64,000 bases of DNA, taken from the NCBI GenBank assembly GCA_005799495.1, contig SYGP01000012.1, forward strand, positions 1-64,000, written 5' to 3'. The stretch comes from Planctomycetia bacterium. GTDB lineage: Bacteria > Planctomycetota > Phycisphaerae > Phycisphaerales > SM1A02. Shown here one piece after another: positions 43,394 through 51,670 of this stretch. The notes under the pieces were generated by a model. The model was not told the DNA's origin. It saw only the letters and a program-made list of their open reading frames with translations, and did not search any database. The position numbers were made by a program, and so were the translations under genes. Positions within the stretch are counted from its first letter, which is position 1; the number at the start of each line of letters is the position of its first letter.

Positions 43394-44284
43394 ATGCGCC
43401 CGATGGCCTTGAATGCTCTCGCCCCTTTGCTGGCGCTCTGCGCGGTGGCGTCCGTGCACGCGCAGCGAGATGCGCCCATGCAGCAGAACCACTCGACACG
43501 CGATGTCGACACATCGATGAACTATCCGGCGGAGCAGCGGGTTGCGGACCGCGGTGGACTGAGCACTTCGCCTCGTCAGATGCCGATGGAGTTGGCGGAG
43601 CCGCAGGGCTTCGATCGCCTCTACGAAGTGCCGGGAAAGTCGGGCATGTTCTACCGGGCGAACGGCGGACTGTTCCTCGTGTTTGAGCGTGGCACCTATG
43701 CGAAGGTGCAAGACAAGCAGAAGCGCGTCTGGACAATCCCAACAGTCCCGCCGGGAGGTCAGTACTACATCGGCAAGCCGGACTGGTCTTCCATCCGACG
43801 GTTCGGTGCTCTGCCTGCGGGAAGTGTGGGTGTTCACAAGGATGCAAGACTCGCGCGGCGCCAGTCTTCGGATGCGGTGACCGAGGTCGACATTCGCGAA
43901 GTCGATCTTCGTGTCGATGCGCGCGTCGATACGGAAGTTGTGGCCGCACGTGCGGGTTCTGCACTGACCGAGTCCATCACCGCCCCAGCGACCGAAGGCG
44001 CGGATGTGCCGCGAGTCGCAGCGAAGCCAAGCGGGGCTGCATCATCGGAAGTCGTCCGCACGCAGTCGCCTGCAGCGGCCGCCGAAGCCGTCGAGATGCC
44101 TGTATTCGCAAGCAAGGCGCCCGATGCAGCCGCGTGGGCCCGAACGCTGCCGCAAGGGGTTGATCGTTCATTCCTGATCGAGCGCGGTGATGATGTGCAG
44201 CCGAGGATGACAGCGGATTTCCTTTACCGCCAGCGCAGGCTCGATGGCATGTTCGAGCGGGCAATGGAATCCGGGGAGTCGTGA
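43394..44284 (+). CDS. Exported protein of unknown function
   Basis: This encodes about 296 residues from the ATG at 43394 (MRPMALNALAPLLALCAVAS), which gives a standard signal peptide cut near VHAQ; an ATG at 43340 would add 18 residues. A small folded region at about residues 60-140 contains GFDRLYEVPGKSGMFYRANG, LFLVFERGTYAKV and YYIGKPDW. An Ala/Val/Glu/Thr-rich low-complexity tail follows. No family was recognised. It is coupled to the next exported gene by a 1-nt overlap (TGATG), so the two probably act together at the envelope. Confidence 0.65.
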   Translation: MRPMALNALAPLLALCAVASVHAQRDAPMQQNHSTRDVDTSMNYPAEQRVADRGGLSTSPRQMPMELAEPQGFDRLYEVPGKSGMFYRANGGLFLVFERGTYAKVQDKQKRVWTIPTVPPGGQYYIGKPDWSSIRRFGALPAGSVGVHKDARLARRQSSDAVTEVDIREVDLRVDARVDTEVVAARAGSALTESITAPATEGADVPRVAAKPSGAASSEVVRTQSPAAAAEAVEMPVFASKAPDAAAWARTLPQGVDRSFLIERGDDVQPRMTADFLYRQRRLDGMFERAMESGES

Positions 44285-46065
44285 TGCGCGCCCGCGCGCT
44301 GAGCGCAGGTCCAGCGCTTCTGCCGATCGCGCTGGCACTGTGCGCGTCGGTGGTGGCACTCGCGCAGGATGTCGTCGCGCAGCAGAGCACGCACTTGCCA
44401 CAAACGCAGCGGCTTGTCGCACGCGAGACGAAGCCCGTGGCTGTACGGGGCGGCGTGTTGATGGTGCCGGTTGCACTGCAGGATGCGAGCGGAGGCTGGC
44501 CTGCTGCCATGACGATTCGCACGGCGGACGGAAGAACGATCGAAGCGCGTACGGCGAGCATCGAACCGCGTGTCGGTACAGGGACAGGCTGGAGTGCAGT
44601 ACGGATCGGAGCAGGCACGACCGCACCGCGCAGCGGACTCCCTGTTGTGCTTCTCGCTCCGTTGCCGAGGGACGGTGACGGACCGCTGTGGATCGGGGAT
44701 CAGCGGATCGACCCACTGTGGCTTGATCCGTGGCGCGCATCGGAGCGTGGGCAGTCGGAGTGGTCGCTTCGTACGGAGGACCTCCCGGATGGTTCGCTGC
44801 CCGATCAGCACTTCAGGACCGCATTGGTGGCGCAGTGGTATGGCAGTGAAGTGCCTGAGTGGGAGGGTGGGGATGTGGACCACCTGTACGCACGGGCGAT
44901 CGCAGGATTGTGGTCGGCTGCCATTTCCCGACTTCACCAGAATGAGCCGCGACTCGCAGAGTGCGTGATCGCTTCGGTTGCGGGCCGCTGCCACGGAGTG
45001 CTGGACGGCGAAGAGAGCACGCTCGGCGCCTGGGAAACTCGCGCTGAGGTGCTCGATGAGTTGCTGCGGACTCTGCTGGATCCGAAGGCCAACGGACTGG
45101 TGTTGGCTGAAGGTGCGCGACTGTGGCTCGATGCACGAGCGGAGCCGCTTTGCTGGTTCGAGCGTGATGATGGCGAGCGCGTTCATGTGTCCGTGGCGAA
45201 CCCCCGAGCCGAGCCGCTGACCGTGGCATTTCGATGGCCCAATGTTCGGACGCCATCTTTGGAGGCAGAAGTGGCGCCAGAGTCGTTCCAGTCATTCGCG
45301 GTTCCGCGTGAACGAACGGAGACCGAGCAGGTGGAACTGATCGACCCAAAGTTGCGTGAGGCGATTGAGGCGCATGGGCTCTCGGCACTCTTGCCGCCGG
45401 GTGAGCGCAGTGAGGCCGCGGGTGCACGAACATCGATGGAACAGCAGGTTCGGAGCATGCCCATCCTGTTTGTCGACTGTGCGCAGACCACGGCGTGGGT
45501 CCCGGTGGGATTCGGCAGAGTTGCCGCGCGTCCGCCGAGTGTCGACTTTGGTGTGTTCCTGCCGGCCGTCACGCTCGACGAGATTCGTTCCGGCGAATCA
45601 GCGCCGCTCCCGAAGGAATGGATGACATCCGCCGTGCTTCGCAAGCGGCCAAGCAGCTGGGAGCTTCTGATCGAGGCGCGCTTCGATCCGGCAGTTGCTG
45701 CACCCTCGGATCGGATTACCGTGACGCTTGAAAGCGATGCGGTTCGATCACTGATCTGTTCGCGCGATGGATCCATCCGTGCAAGTGGCGGCGAGTACGC
45801 CGAAGAAGTCGGCATTCACCAGTCTGCGGATCGGTGGCGGGTTCGAATCCCATTGCCGATGACATGGATTTCGGCCGGCGGCGAGGCATCCGCGAAGATC
45901 CAGCTCGCCATGGAACGCACGGTCGAGTGCCAGGGGAACGCCGTGCCCCTTCGGGCGCGCCGCCAGTTTGCCGGGGTTTCGCCGCCGTGGGTGCGGCCAG
46001 TGGCGAGCGGAATCCCGCTCGATCTCTCGAGTTGGGACCTGACGAGCGTTACACTGACCCCATGA
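44284..46065 (+). CDS. Large exported protein of unknown function
   Basis: This encodes 593 residues beginning with a signal peptide (MRARALSAGPALLPIALALC) cut near VVAQQ. The mature part appears to be mixed alpha/beta with Trp-rich stretches (WLDPWRASERGQSEWSL, WVPVGFGRVAARPPSVDFGV), a helical segment around residues 200-260 and beta-strands at the end. I see no catalytic motif and recognise no domain. Its stop overlaps the parA start by 4 bp (ATGA). The exported pair just ahead of a ParA ATPase invites the idea that ParA positions a surface structure, but that is speculative. Confidence 0.65.
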   Translation: MRARALSAGPALLPIALALCASVVALAQDVVAQQSTHLPQTQRLVARETKPVAVRGGVLMVPVALQDASGGWPAAMTIRTADGRTIEARTASIEPRVGTGTGWSAVRIGAGTTAPRSGLPVVLLAPLPRDGDGPLWIGDQRIDPLWLDPWRASERGQSEWSLRTEDLPDGSLPDQHFRTALVAQWYGSEVPEWEGGDVDHLYARAIAGLWSAAISRLHQNEPRLAECVIASVAGRCHGVLDGEESTLGAWETRAEVLDELLRTLLDPKANGLVLAEGARLWLDARAEPLCWFERDDGERVHVSVANPRAEPLTVAFRWPNVRTPSLEAEVAPESFQSFAVPRERTETEQVELIDPKLREAIEAHGLSALLPPGERSEAAGARTSMEQQVRSMPILFVDCAQTTAWVPVGFGRVAARPPSVDFGVFLPAVTLDEIRSGESAPLPKEWMTSAVLRKRPSSWELLIEARFDPAVAAPSDRITVTLESDAVRSLICSRDGSIRASGGEYAEEVGIHQSADRWRVRIPLPMTWISAGGEASAKIQLAMERTVECQGNAVPLRARRQFAGVSPPWVRPVASGIPLDLSSWDLTSVTLTP

Positions 46066-46967
46066 ATCGTGCCAAAGGCGCCAAGGTCGGGGCCTCAGCA
46101 GTGGCGGCGAATGAATCGCCCAAGCCGCGTGCTCGGGTCATCGCACTCCTCAATCAGAAGGGTGGCGTGGGCAAGACCACTTCCACCGCGAATCTCGGTG
46201 CGGCCTTCGCGCTCGAGGGCTTGCGAACCTTGGTCGTCGACCTCGATCCGCAGTCCAACCTCTCGTTGCACTTCGGACATGAGCCGGCGCCCGATCAGCC
46301 AACAGTTCGCGATCTGTTCATGGACGCGAACGCCCCAACGAGGTCACTTGTCCATGAGGCGCGTTCCAATCTTTGGTTCATTCCGAGTGATACCGAGCTC
46401 GCGCTCGTGGAGGGTGAACTCGCCCTGCAACCGGACATGCAGCACCTGCTGTCGAAGCGGCTCGAGGAGGTCATCGATTCCTTCGATGTGATTCTGCTTG
46501 ATTGTCCGCCGAGTCTTGGCGTGTTGACGGTCAATGCGCTGACAGTCGCCGACGAGGTGGTCGTGCCGATGCAGGCGCAGTACTTGGCACTGCGTGGTTT
46601 GGAGAAGTTGTTGGAGACCGTGCTGCTTGTGCAGCGTGCGCTGAACCCGCGTCTGCAGGTCGCGGGAGTGCTGCTGTGCATGCATGAGTCCCAGTCGAGT
46701 CACGGTCGCGCCGTGGTGGAGGAGATGGACGGCTATTTCGAACGCTTCCGTGCGAGCGGACTGCCGTGGCAGGATGCGCGCGTACTGCGTCCGCCCGTGC
46801 GTCGCAACATCAAGTTGGCGGAGGCGCCGAGTTTCGGCAAGACAATCTTCGACTATGCGCCGCAGTGCGCTGGCGCCGCGGATTACAAGGCACTTGCTGG
46901 TGCGCTGCGCGCGCGATGGCCATCCGCGACCGAGGCGATCGCAGTAGCCGCGGTTCCTGCGGCCTGA
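46062..46967 (+). CDS. parA: ParA-family ATPase, orphan
   Basis: This is a 301-residue deviant Walker-A ATPase (KGGVGKTT at residues 33-40) that partitions chromosomes, plasmids or cell-surface complexes. It also has VVDLDPQSNLSLHFG, VILLDCPPSLGVLTVNAL and PVRRNIKLAEAPSFG, the usual Soj/ParA pattern. The first 24 residues are a short, basic, probably disordered extension. No parB or parS-like palindrome was seen nearby. In a chromosomal ParABS system parB usually sits next door, so this is either a separated soj or an orphan that moves some other cargo. It is coupled by a 4-bp overlap to the exported unknown upstream. Confidence 0.88.
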   Translation: MNRAKGAKVGASAVAANESPKPRARVIALLNQKGGVGKTTSTANLGAAFALEGLRTLVVDLDPQSNLSLHFGHEPAPDQPTVRDLFMDANAPTRSLVHEARSNLWFIPSDTELALVEGELALQPDMQHLLSKRLEEVIDSFDVILLDCPPSLGVLTVNALTVADEVVVPMQAQYLALRGLEKLLETVLLVQRALNPRLQVAGVLLCMHESQSSHGRAVVEEMDGYFERFRASGLPWQDARVLRPPVRRNIKLAEAPSFGKTIFDYAPQCAGAADYKALAGALRARWPSATEAIAVAAVPAA

Positions 46968-46983
46968 TCACCCAAGCAGTCCG

Positions 46984-48141
46984 ATGACTTCCCGCACAGG
47001 CGAGTTGCGGATGGGTGAGCGCGGTCTTCTCGTCATGCGAGTGCTTGCGCTCGGCGGCTTGCTCGTGACGCTGGTCGCGACGCATTGGCCACGCTTGCAA
47101 TTGAGTTCGGAGGCGCCGAGCGACAAGGTCCTTCACGCCATCACCTACGGATTCCTGACGCTCCTGGTGTGGAGAGCGACATGGTTCGCCCGCCTGTGGC
47201 AGCTTGGTGGCGCCGTCGTGCTCCTTGCCTCGGTGGATGAGTGGACGCAGTCGCTTCCTCCGTTCTTTCGGCATACATCATGGAACGACTGGACCGCAGA
47301 CCTCGTGGGAGTTGCCGTCTGCGTGTTTCTCCTGTGGTGCTCGATGTCGGCGCGCGGATCGACGGGGGAACTTCGTCGTGCAGTTCGCGCTGCCTCGGAG
47401 CGCCGTCTCTTCGATCGGCCCTTCACATGGCTGGCGATGGTGACGTCCGCGGCCGTCGGTGCGCTTGTCGGGGGGGCAATCTCCGTCACGGTGTCGCGCT
47501 TGCTGCTTGCTGATGAACGCCCACTGCAGACTCTCTTCCTCGGCGCAGTCCTCTTCGCGGCGATGGGTGTGGACTGGACTGTGCGTGCTGGCGTTCGGGC
47601 GATGGCCAAGCAGATCATCAAGGCACGCCTGTGCCTGCAGTGCGGGGGAGCGATCGATGTGGTGGGCGAGGCAGGACAATGCCCCGACTGCGGACGGTCT
47701 TGGGTGCGTCAGCAGTGGGTTGCGATGCCGAACCTGTGGAGTCGCGACCGCGGGCGGCTTCGTCGATTCCTGCTGTGGCGCATCCCTCGCGCGGCGCTCA
47801 TCGCCTTCGTGGTGGTCGGTTCGCTCGGCATGTATGTGTGGGCGGCCCTGATGCTGGTGGATGTGTGGTTCGGTCAGCGGATCGCCGTACCCGGCGACAT
47901 GCGCGATCTCTTCGCCTACGCGTACGCCTTGGCGTGGATCGGACTGACCATTCGGCTCGTGCGGTCTGCGGTGGCAAGCAAACAGGCAATCGAAGGTCTG
48001 GAATGTGTGTCATGCGGACACCTCTTGCGGGGCGTTGGCGTGAGAGGTGGAGTGGGGGTGTGCCCAGAGTGCGGCGTTGAGTTCATCGCGCGACCCGAGG
48101 CGGACGCATGGCGGGTGCCCACGCCATCATCGACTGCCTAG
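46984..48141 (+). CDS. VanZ-like membrane protein with two zinc-ribbon motifs
   Basis: This is a 385-residue polytopic protein. The N-terminal third is VanZ-like: DKVLHAITYGFLTLLVW, VDEWTQSLPPFFRHTSW and NDWTADLVGVAVCVFLL, with about four membrane spans. The second part has two more spans (MVTSAAVGALVGGAISVTVS and LQTLFLGAVLFAAMG), then a C-x-x-C zinc ribbon (CLQCGG, 16 residues, CPDCG) and another membrane pair. The C-terminus has a second ribbon (CVSCGH, then CPECG). This fusion is not something I know as a characterised family. VanZ relatives affect glycopeptide susceptibility, but the domain's biochemical role is unknown. It follows parA by 16 bp. Confidence 0.78.
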   Translation: MTSRTGELRMGERGLLVMRVLALGGLLVTLVATHWPRLQLSSEAPSDKVLHAITYGFLTLLVWRATWFARLWQLGGAVVLLASVDEWTQSLPPFFRHTSWNDWTADLVGVAVCVFLLWCSMSARGSTGELRRAVRAASERRLFDRPFTWLAMVTSAAVGALVGGAISVTVSRLLLADERPLQTLFLGAVLFAAMGVDWTVRAGVRAMAKQIIKARLCLQCGGAIDVVGEAGQCPDCGRSWVRQQWVAMPNLWSRDRGRLRRFLLWRIPRAALIAFVVVGSLGMYVWAALMLVDVWFGQRIAVPGDMRDLFAYAYALAWIGLTIRLVRSAVASKQAIEGLECVSCGHLLRGVGVRGGVGVCPECGVEFIARPEADAWRVPTPSSTA

Positions 48142-48150
48142 GATCGCCCC

Positions 48151-49449
48151 ATGGAGAGCGCGCACGTGCTCATCATCGGTGGTGGAGTCGCAGGCCTCTG
48201 TGCCGCGATCGTGTGTGAACGCGCTGGCGTGAGTTGGCGACTGCTCGAGTCGAGCGAGCGCGTGGGCGGGCGGGTGTCGAGTCGTACCGTGGATGGGTGC
48301 ACGATTGACCATGGTTTCGCCGTGCTGCTTTCGTCGTATTCGGAGATCGCCCGATTCATCGATTGGAACGCCCTCGATGTGCGCGCCCTTCGCGCGAGCG
48401 CGCGCGTGTGGACGGGCGATCGATTCCGCACGATCGCGAATCCGCTCGCCCATCCTGCGGCGGGTGCTGCGGGGCTGTTCAGCGGACTGTTGTCGGTTCG
48501 AGATGTCGCAGTCCTTCTCCCGATGGCGGTCGGTGCGGCGTGGGGCGCTCGCATACCCGATCCGAGCGCGTGCCGCAGCATCAGCACGGAGCAACTGCTC
48601 TTCAAGCGAGGTGTCTCGCGCCGACTGATGGATTCGTTCTTTCGCCCGTTCTTCGGCGGGGTGTTTCTCGATCCAACGCTTGGATACGACGCTGCGCCCT
48701 TTGAGTGGAGACTCACGATGTTTGCGCGCGGACGCGCCACGCTGCCGAGGCGCGGCATGGGAGCGATCGCCGAGCAACTGCTGCGTGCGCTCCCGGAGCA
48801 GTCGCGAGGTGGTGTGTGGATGCGTTGTGGTGCGCAGGGGATCGAGTCCGCTCGGGATGGGGCAGGATGGCGCGTGAGCGATTCATGCGGAGGAACGCAT
48901 GCGGCTCGGCAACTGATCGTGGCATGCGATGCGCTGTCCGCGCGAAAGCTGTTGCCATCGCTTCCCGCGCGGCGCTGGTGCAGCACGGTGACGATGGTGT
49001 GGAAGATGAAGTCATCGAATTGCCCTCGAGCGCTTCGACGGCCGGAACTGTTGTTGGACGGCACGGGCAGGGGGCCCGTCAACCATGCCGTGTCGCCGAC
49101 AAGCGTTTGGCCAGATCAAGCGCCTGCGGGCGAGTCGCTCGTGAGTGGCAGTGTGATCGATTCGGAACTGTGCGAACTCTCCGACGCCGAGTTGGAATCG
49201 CGCTGTCGCAAGCAGTTCGCGGCGTGGTTTGGATCATGCGTCCTGGAGTGGAAGCACATTGCGACGGAGCGAATCACCCAGGCACTTCCGCGTCAGCACC
49301 CCGAAGATCTTGCGCTGCGCCCGGCCATGCATCACGCGGAGGGATTATGGATCGCTGGGGATCATGTGTCGGACGGATCGATCGAGGGCGCGATGCGTTC
49401 GGGCAGGTTGGCCGCCGAGTCCGCATGCGCCGCGCTTCGCGGGGAGTGA
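48151..49449 (+). CDS. FAD-dependent amine-oxidase/phytoene-desaturase-like oxidoreductase
   Basis: This is a 432-residue flavoprotein. The FAD-binding Rossmann motif is at the start (VLIIGGGVAGLCAAIVCERA), followed by ERVGGRVSSRTVDG. The C-terminal FAD motif is LWIAGDHVSDGSIEGAMRSG. The substrate domain in between has PFFGGVFLDPTLGYD and LPRRGMGAIAEQLLRAL, the latter close to the protoporphyrinogen oxidase and carotenoid desaturase pattern. No carotenoid or haem gene is adjacent, so the substrate is open; squalene or carotenoid-like lipids are plausible. It is the last gene of the plus-strand run from ppdK. Confidence 0.83.
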   Translation: MESAHVLIIGGGVAGLCAAIVCERAGVSWRLLESSERVGGRVSSRTVDGCTIDHGFAVLLSSYSEIARFIDWNALDVRALRASARVWTGDRFRTIANPLAHPAAGAAGLFSGLLSVRDVAVLLPMAVGAAWGARIPDPSACRSISTEQLLFKRGVSRRLMDSFFRPFFGGVFLDPTLGYDAAPFEWRLTMFARGRATLPRRGMGAIAEQLLRALPEQSRGGVWMRCGAQGIESARDGAGWRVSDSCGGTHAARQLIVACDALSARKLLPSLPARRWCSTVTMVWKMKSSNCPRALRRPELLLDGTGRGPVNHAVSPTSVWPDQAPAGESLVSGSVIDSELCELSDAELESRCRKQFAAWFGSCVLEWKHIATERITQALPRQHPEDLALRPAMHHAEGLWIAGDHVSDGSIEGAMRSGRLAAESACAALRGE

Positions 49450-49479
49450 GGCGGCGAGCGAGGCGGTTCAGTGTCGCGC

Positions 49480-49995
49480 TCAGCGAGTCGGCGGTGCGAA
49501 GCCCTCGATCGGAGCGCCCGCCGAGGTATCGCCCGGACTGGTCGTCGACGGGCTGAACGAGATGGCGGGCGGTGGGGGCGGCGTTGGAAAGACCAGCAAG
49601 TGGGCGGGACTCGTCATCGGATCGAGTTGGTTCATCGCAACCTCGACGCGTGCGGATCGGCTGTCCTTGCGGAAGTTCAACACCGTCGCGGCTCCACGCG
49701 CTTGCTTGGAGACAAGTATCCAGCCCTGCGCCATGAATCGCGCGCGAGTGTCGTTCACTTGCCGCACGGGGTCATCGATGTCACCTCGGTACAGAACCTC
49801 GACTCCTGAAATGCGCCCGCCTTCCCGCTGCAGATTCCGCGTGACGAGCGGCTCATAGCCCGCCACATTGGGGACATCGCTCTCCAGAACCACCTCCGGT
49901 GGTCCCTTGCAGCCGGCGGCCAGAAGTGCCATGAGCAGCAGGACAGAAGGAAGGTGCGTGGAATGCAGGATGTTTTGCGCCCAGCGCCGATTCAT
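49480..49995 (-). CDS. Lipoprotein of unknown function
   Basis: This encodes 171 residues with a lipobox (LLLMALLAAGC near residue 29) and a mature part with two segments that look folded (PEVVLESDVPNVAGYEPLVT and VEVLYRGDIDDPVRQVNDTR). A Pro/Ser/Thr-rich disordered tail follows (VFPTPPPPPAISFSPSTTS). I do not recognise the family. The gene is alone on the minus strand between the FAD oxidoreductase and murJ, 20 bp from murJ, so the two diverge from a very short promoter gap. Confidence 0.65.
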   Translation of the reverse strand: MNRRWAQNILHSTHLPSVLLLMALLAAGCKGPPEVVLESDVPNVAGYEPLVTRNLQREGGRISGVEVLYRGDIDDPVRQVNDTRARFMAQGWILVSKQARGAATVLNFRKDSRSARVEVAMNQLDPMTSPAHLLVFPTPPPPPAISFSPSTTSPGDTSAGAPIEGFAPPTR

Positions 49996-50015
49996 GCCGA
50001 TGAGGAGAATCTACC

Positions 50016-51650
50016 GTGGCAAAGGCGAGAGGTTTCGAGACACATGCCCGCACGATCTCCGTGTTCACGCTGCTCAGCCGCGTGACCGGCTTGGCGCGCG
50101 ATGCAGCGCTCAGCCGAGTGTTTGGTGTTGGCGTGGTGAACGATGCGTTTGCCTTCGCATTCATGGTGCCGAATCTCTTTCGCCGGCTCTTCGGCGAGGG
50201 TGCGCTGACTTCCAGTTTCCTGCCCGTCTACTCGAAACTTGAAGCGTCCGAGCCTGCTGTCGCCACGCACGTCGCACGGCTTGTGCTTTCGAGGACCGCC
50301 ATCTTCCTTTCAGTGGTCTGTCTCATCGGCGAGGGTGTGCTGATCGCCGCATGGCCCGACAGCGCGATCACCTCGGCGCTGCTCTCCGCGAAGCTCGTCG
50401 CCATTCTCCTTCCCTACATGCCACTCGTCTGTCTCGTGGCGTTGGTCGGTGCAGTCCTGCAGGTGCACGGCAGATTCGGTCCCACGGCAGCAGCGCCGGT
50501 GATTCTCAATCTGGCGGTGGTCGTCAGTGCGGTTGGACTTGCACCGCCGATGGCGCGGTGGATGGGAGTGGCGGAGATGGAGCCATCTTCACACATCGTG
50601 TGGGTTGCCTCGAGCGTGCTCGTTGCGGGGGTCCTGCAACTCCTGTGGAGTCTGGCTGCACTCCGTACCGTTCGGGTGCGCGGATCGATGGTGATGCCGC
50701 CGGGCGGCGACGAATCGGCGCGCATGAGTTTCCGTCGGGTGATTCTGCAGGCGGTCCCCATGGCGATCGGACTTGGAGTGCTGCAAGTGAACACCTTCAT
50801 TGATGGGTTGATTGCGAGCTATCCGACCATCATCGGCCCGACGATTGTGGGCATTGCGTACCCGCTGGAGGAGGGCGCGATGGCATCCCTCTCTTTCGCG
50901 CAGCGACTTTATGAGTTCCCGCTCGGCGTGTTCGGCATTTCCGTCGCGACGGCGATCTTCCCGCAACTGTCGCGCGAAGCAAACGACCTCACTGCGTTTC
51001 GCGCCTCCGTCGCACGCGCATTACGGATCGTGGCGTTCATCGGGCTCCCTGCCAGCGTCGGATTGATGCTCGTGTGCACGCCACTGACCGCCGTGGTTTT
51101 TCAGGGCGAGTCCTTCTCGGCGGATGACACGGCGCGCGTGGCCACGATCCTGCTGGCGTATGCCCCCGCGATCTGGGCGTACAGCGCGAACCATCTCTTG
51201 ACGCGCGCCTTCTATGCGCGCGGTGAGTCGATGACGCCGGTCAAGGTCGCGGCTGCGATGGTGGTTCTGAACTTTGTTCTGAACATCACGCTCATCTGGA
51301 CGCCGCTGCGCACGGCCGGCTTGGCGTTGTCGACCGCCCTCTGCGCGGCGATTCAGATGGTGATCTTGATGCGCATTCTCTCGCGTCGAACGGGTGCGGT
51401 GGTGAGTGCCGAAGTGCGCGGAAGTTGGCTGCGTACTGCGCAGGCCAGCGCGATCATGGCCGTGACGCTCCTTGTCACGATGGGGCTGTGGCCGCAGCCA
51501 ACTTCGTGGGGCGGTCACGCGGTGCTGCTTTGCGTCAGCGTGGTCGTGGGCGGCGGCGTTTTCCTCTTCGCCGTTCGGATCATGCGAATGCCCGAGTTGG
51601 CTTGGGCGCTCGGACAGCGCGGTCGGAGCGCGAACGAATCACAACCGTGA
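50016..51650 (+). CDS. murJ: Lipid II flippase MurJ
   Basis: MurJ moves lipid II from the inner to the outer face of the cytoplasmic membrane for peptidoglycan synthesis. The 544-residue protein begins with FETHARTISVFTLLSRVTGL and RDAALSRVFGVGVVNDAFAF, the family's N-terminal motif with the conserved Arg residues, followed by MVPNLFRRLFGEGALTSSFL. About 14 hydrophobic segments are spread over the whole length, as expected for the MOP exporter fold. A functional MurJ supports the view that this planctomycete makes peptidoglycan, consistent with the amidase at 1686. It stands alone on the plus strand and converges on the M16 pair. Confidence 0.94.
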   Translation: MAKARGFETHARTISVFTLLSRVTGLARDAALSRVFGVGVVNDAFAFAFMVPNLFRRLFGEGALTSSFLPVYSKLEASEPAVATHVARLVLSRTAIFLSVVCLIGEGVLIAAWPDSAITSALLSAKLVAILLPYMPLVCLVALVGAVLQVHGRFGPTAAAPVILNLAVVVSAVGLAPPMARWMGVAEMEPSSHIVWVASSVLVAGVLQLLWSLAALRTVRVRGSMVMPPGGDESARMSFRRVILQAVPMAIGLGVLQVNTFIDGLIASYPTIIGPTIVGIAYPLEEGAMASLSFAQRLYEFPLGVFGISVATAIFPQLSREANDLTAFRASVARALRIVAFIGLPASVGLMLVCTPLTAVVFQGESFSADDTARVATILLAYAPAIWAYSANHLLTRAFYARGESMTPVKVAAAMVVLNFVLNITLIWTPLRTAGLALSTALCAAIQMVILMRILSRRTGAVVSAEVRGSWLRTAQASAIMAVTLLVTMGLWPQPTSWGGHAVLLCVSVVVGGGVFLFAVRIMRMPELAWALGQRGRSANESQP

Positions 51651-51670
51651 CGACGCAGCGTGTGAGGCGT

